Assembly (NCBI GenBank): GCA_964422155.1
Contig: CAYQZZ010000094.1
Coordinates: 1-5,822, forward strand
DNA from: JBGPRB01 sp964422155
Lineage (GTDB): Bacteria; Chloroflexota; Dehalococcoidia; Dehalococcoidales; RBG-16-60-22
Direction of reading: 5' to 3'
DNA: 5,822 bases
Position numbers and translations under genes: made by a program. Below, in pieces: positions 5,817-5,822 of this stretch; within the stretch, counting starts at the first letter, position 1, and each line of letters begins with the position of its first letter. The notes under the pieces were generated by a model. The model was not told where the DNA came from and did no database searches. It was given only the letters and a program-made list of their open reading frames with translations.

Positions 5817-5822
5817 AGTACT

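Overview
The window is one tightly packed operon on the minus strand. It encodes the motor and assembly core of an archaellum (the archaeal type IV pilus-like rotary filament, older fla names). Reading in the direction of transcription, from window right to left, the genes are: an ArlF/ArlG-like secreted beta-sandwich protein with an N-terminal membrane anchor (5802-4705); the polytopic platform protein ArlJ (4692-3181); a 57-residue acidic helical protein (3171-2998); an ArlC/D/E-like protein with a very acidic linker (2991-1981); the KaiC-like ATPase ArlH (1954-1238); and the secretion/rotation ATPase ArlI (1229 to the left edge, incomplete). No gene lies on the plus strand, there is no RNA gene, mobile element or CRISPR array, and no gap exceeds about 26 bases.

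The genes are coupled. Every start is preceded by a good purine-rich Shine-Dalgarno (SD) sequence, and in several cases the upstream stop codon or last codons are part of the next gene's SD. No promoter or terminator is visible, so the operon continues past both edges. The filament subunit (archaellin), its prepilin peptidase and a second ArlF/G protein are not in the window and may lie just outside it.

How the parts would work together, from knowledge of the family: ArlI is the hexameric ATPase under the membrane platform ArlJ, ArlH docks on ArlI as a nucleotide-dependent regulator, ArlC/D/E-type proteins form the cytosolic ring that in Euryarchaeota also receives chemotaxis signals, and ArlF/G form the extracytoplasmic stator and its link to the cell envelope.

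Taxonomy cannot be settled from the sequence alone. Archaella are typical of Archaea but are also reported in the bacterial phylum Chloroflexota. Consistently strong AAGGAGG-type SDs, all-ATG starts, roughly balanced base composition, the unusual gene order (J before H-I) and a divergent ArlC/D/E protein fit a Chloroflexota genome at least as well as a euryarchaeon. I lean weakly to Chloroflexota. The most interesting points are a cysteine cluster at the extreme N-terminus of ArlI, the small ORF whose helix resembles the N-terminus of the neighbouring ArlC/D/E-like protein, the strongly acidic heptad-repeating linker, and the large extra domain on the ArlF/G-like protein.
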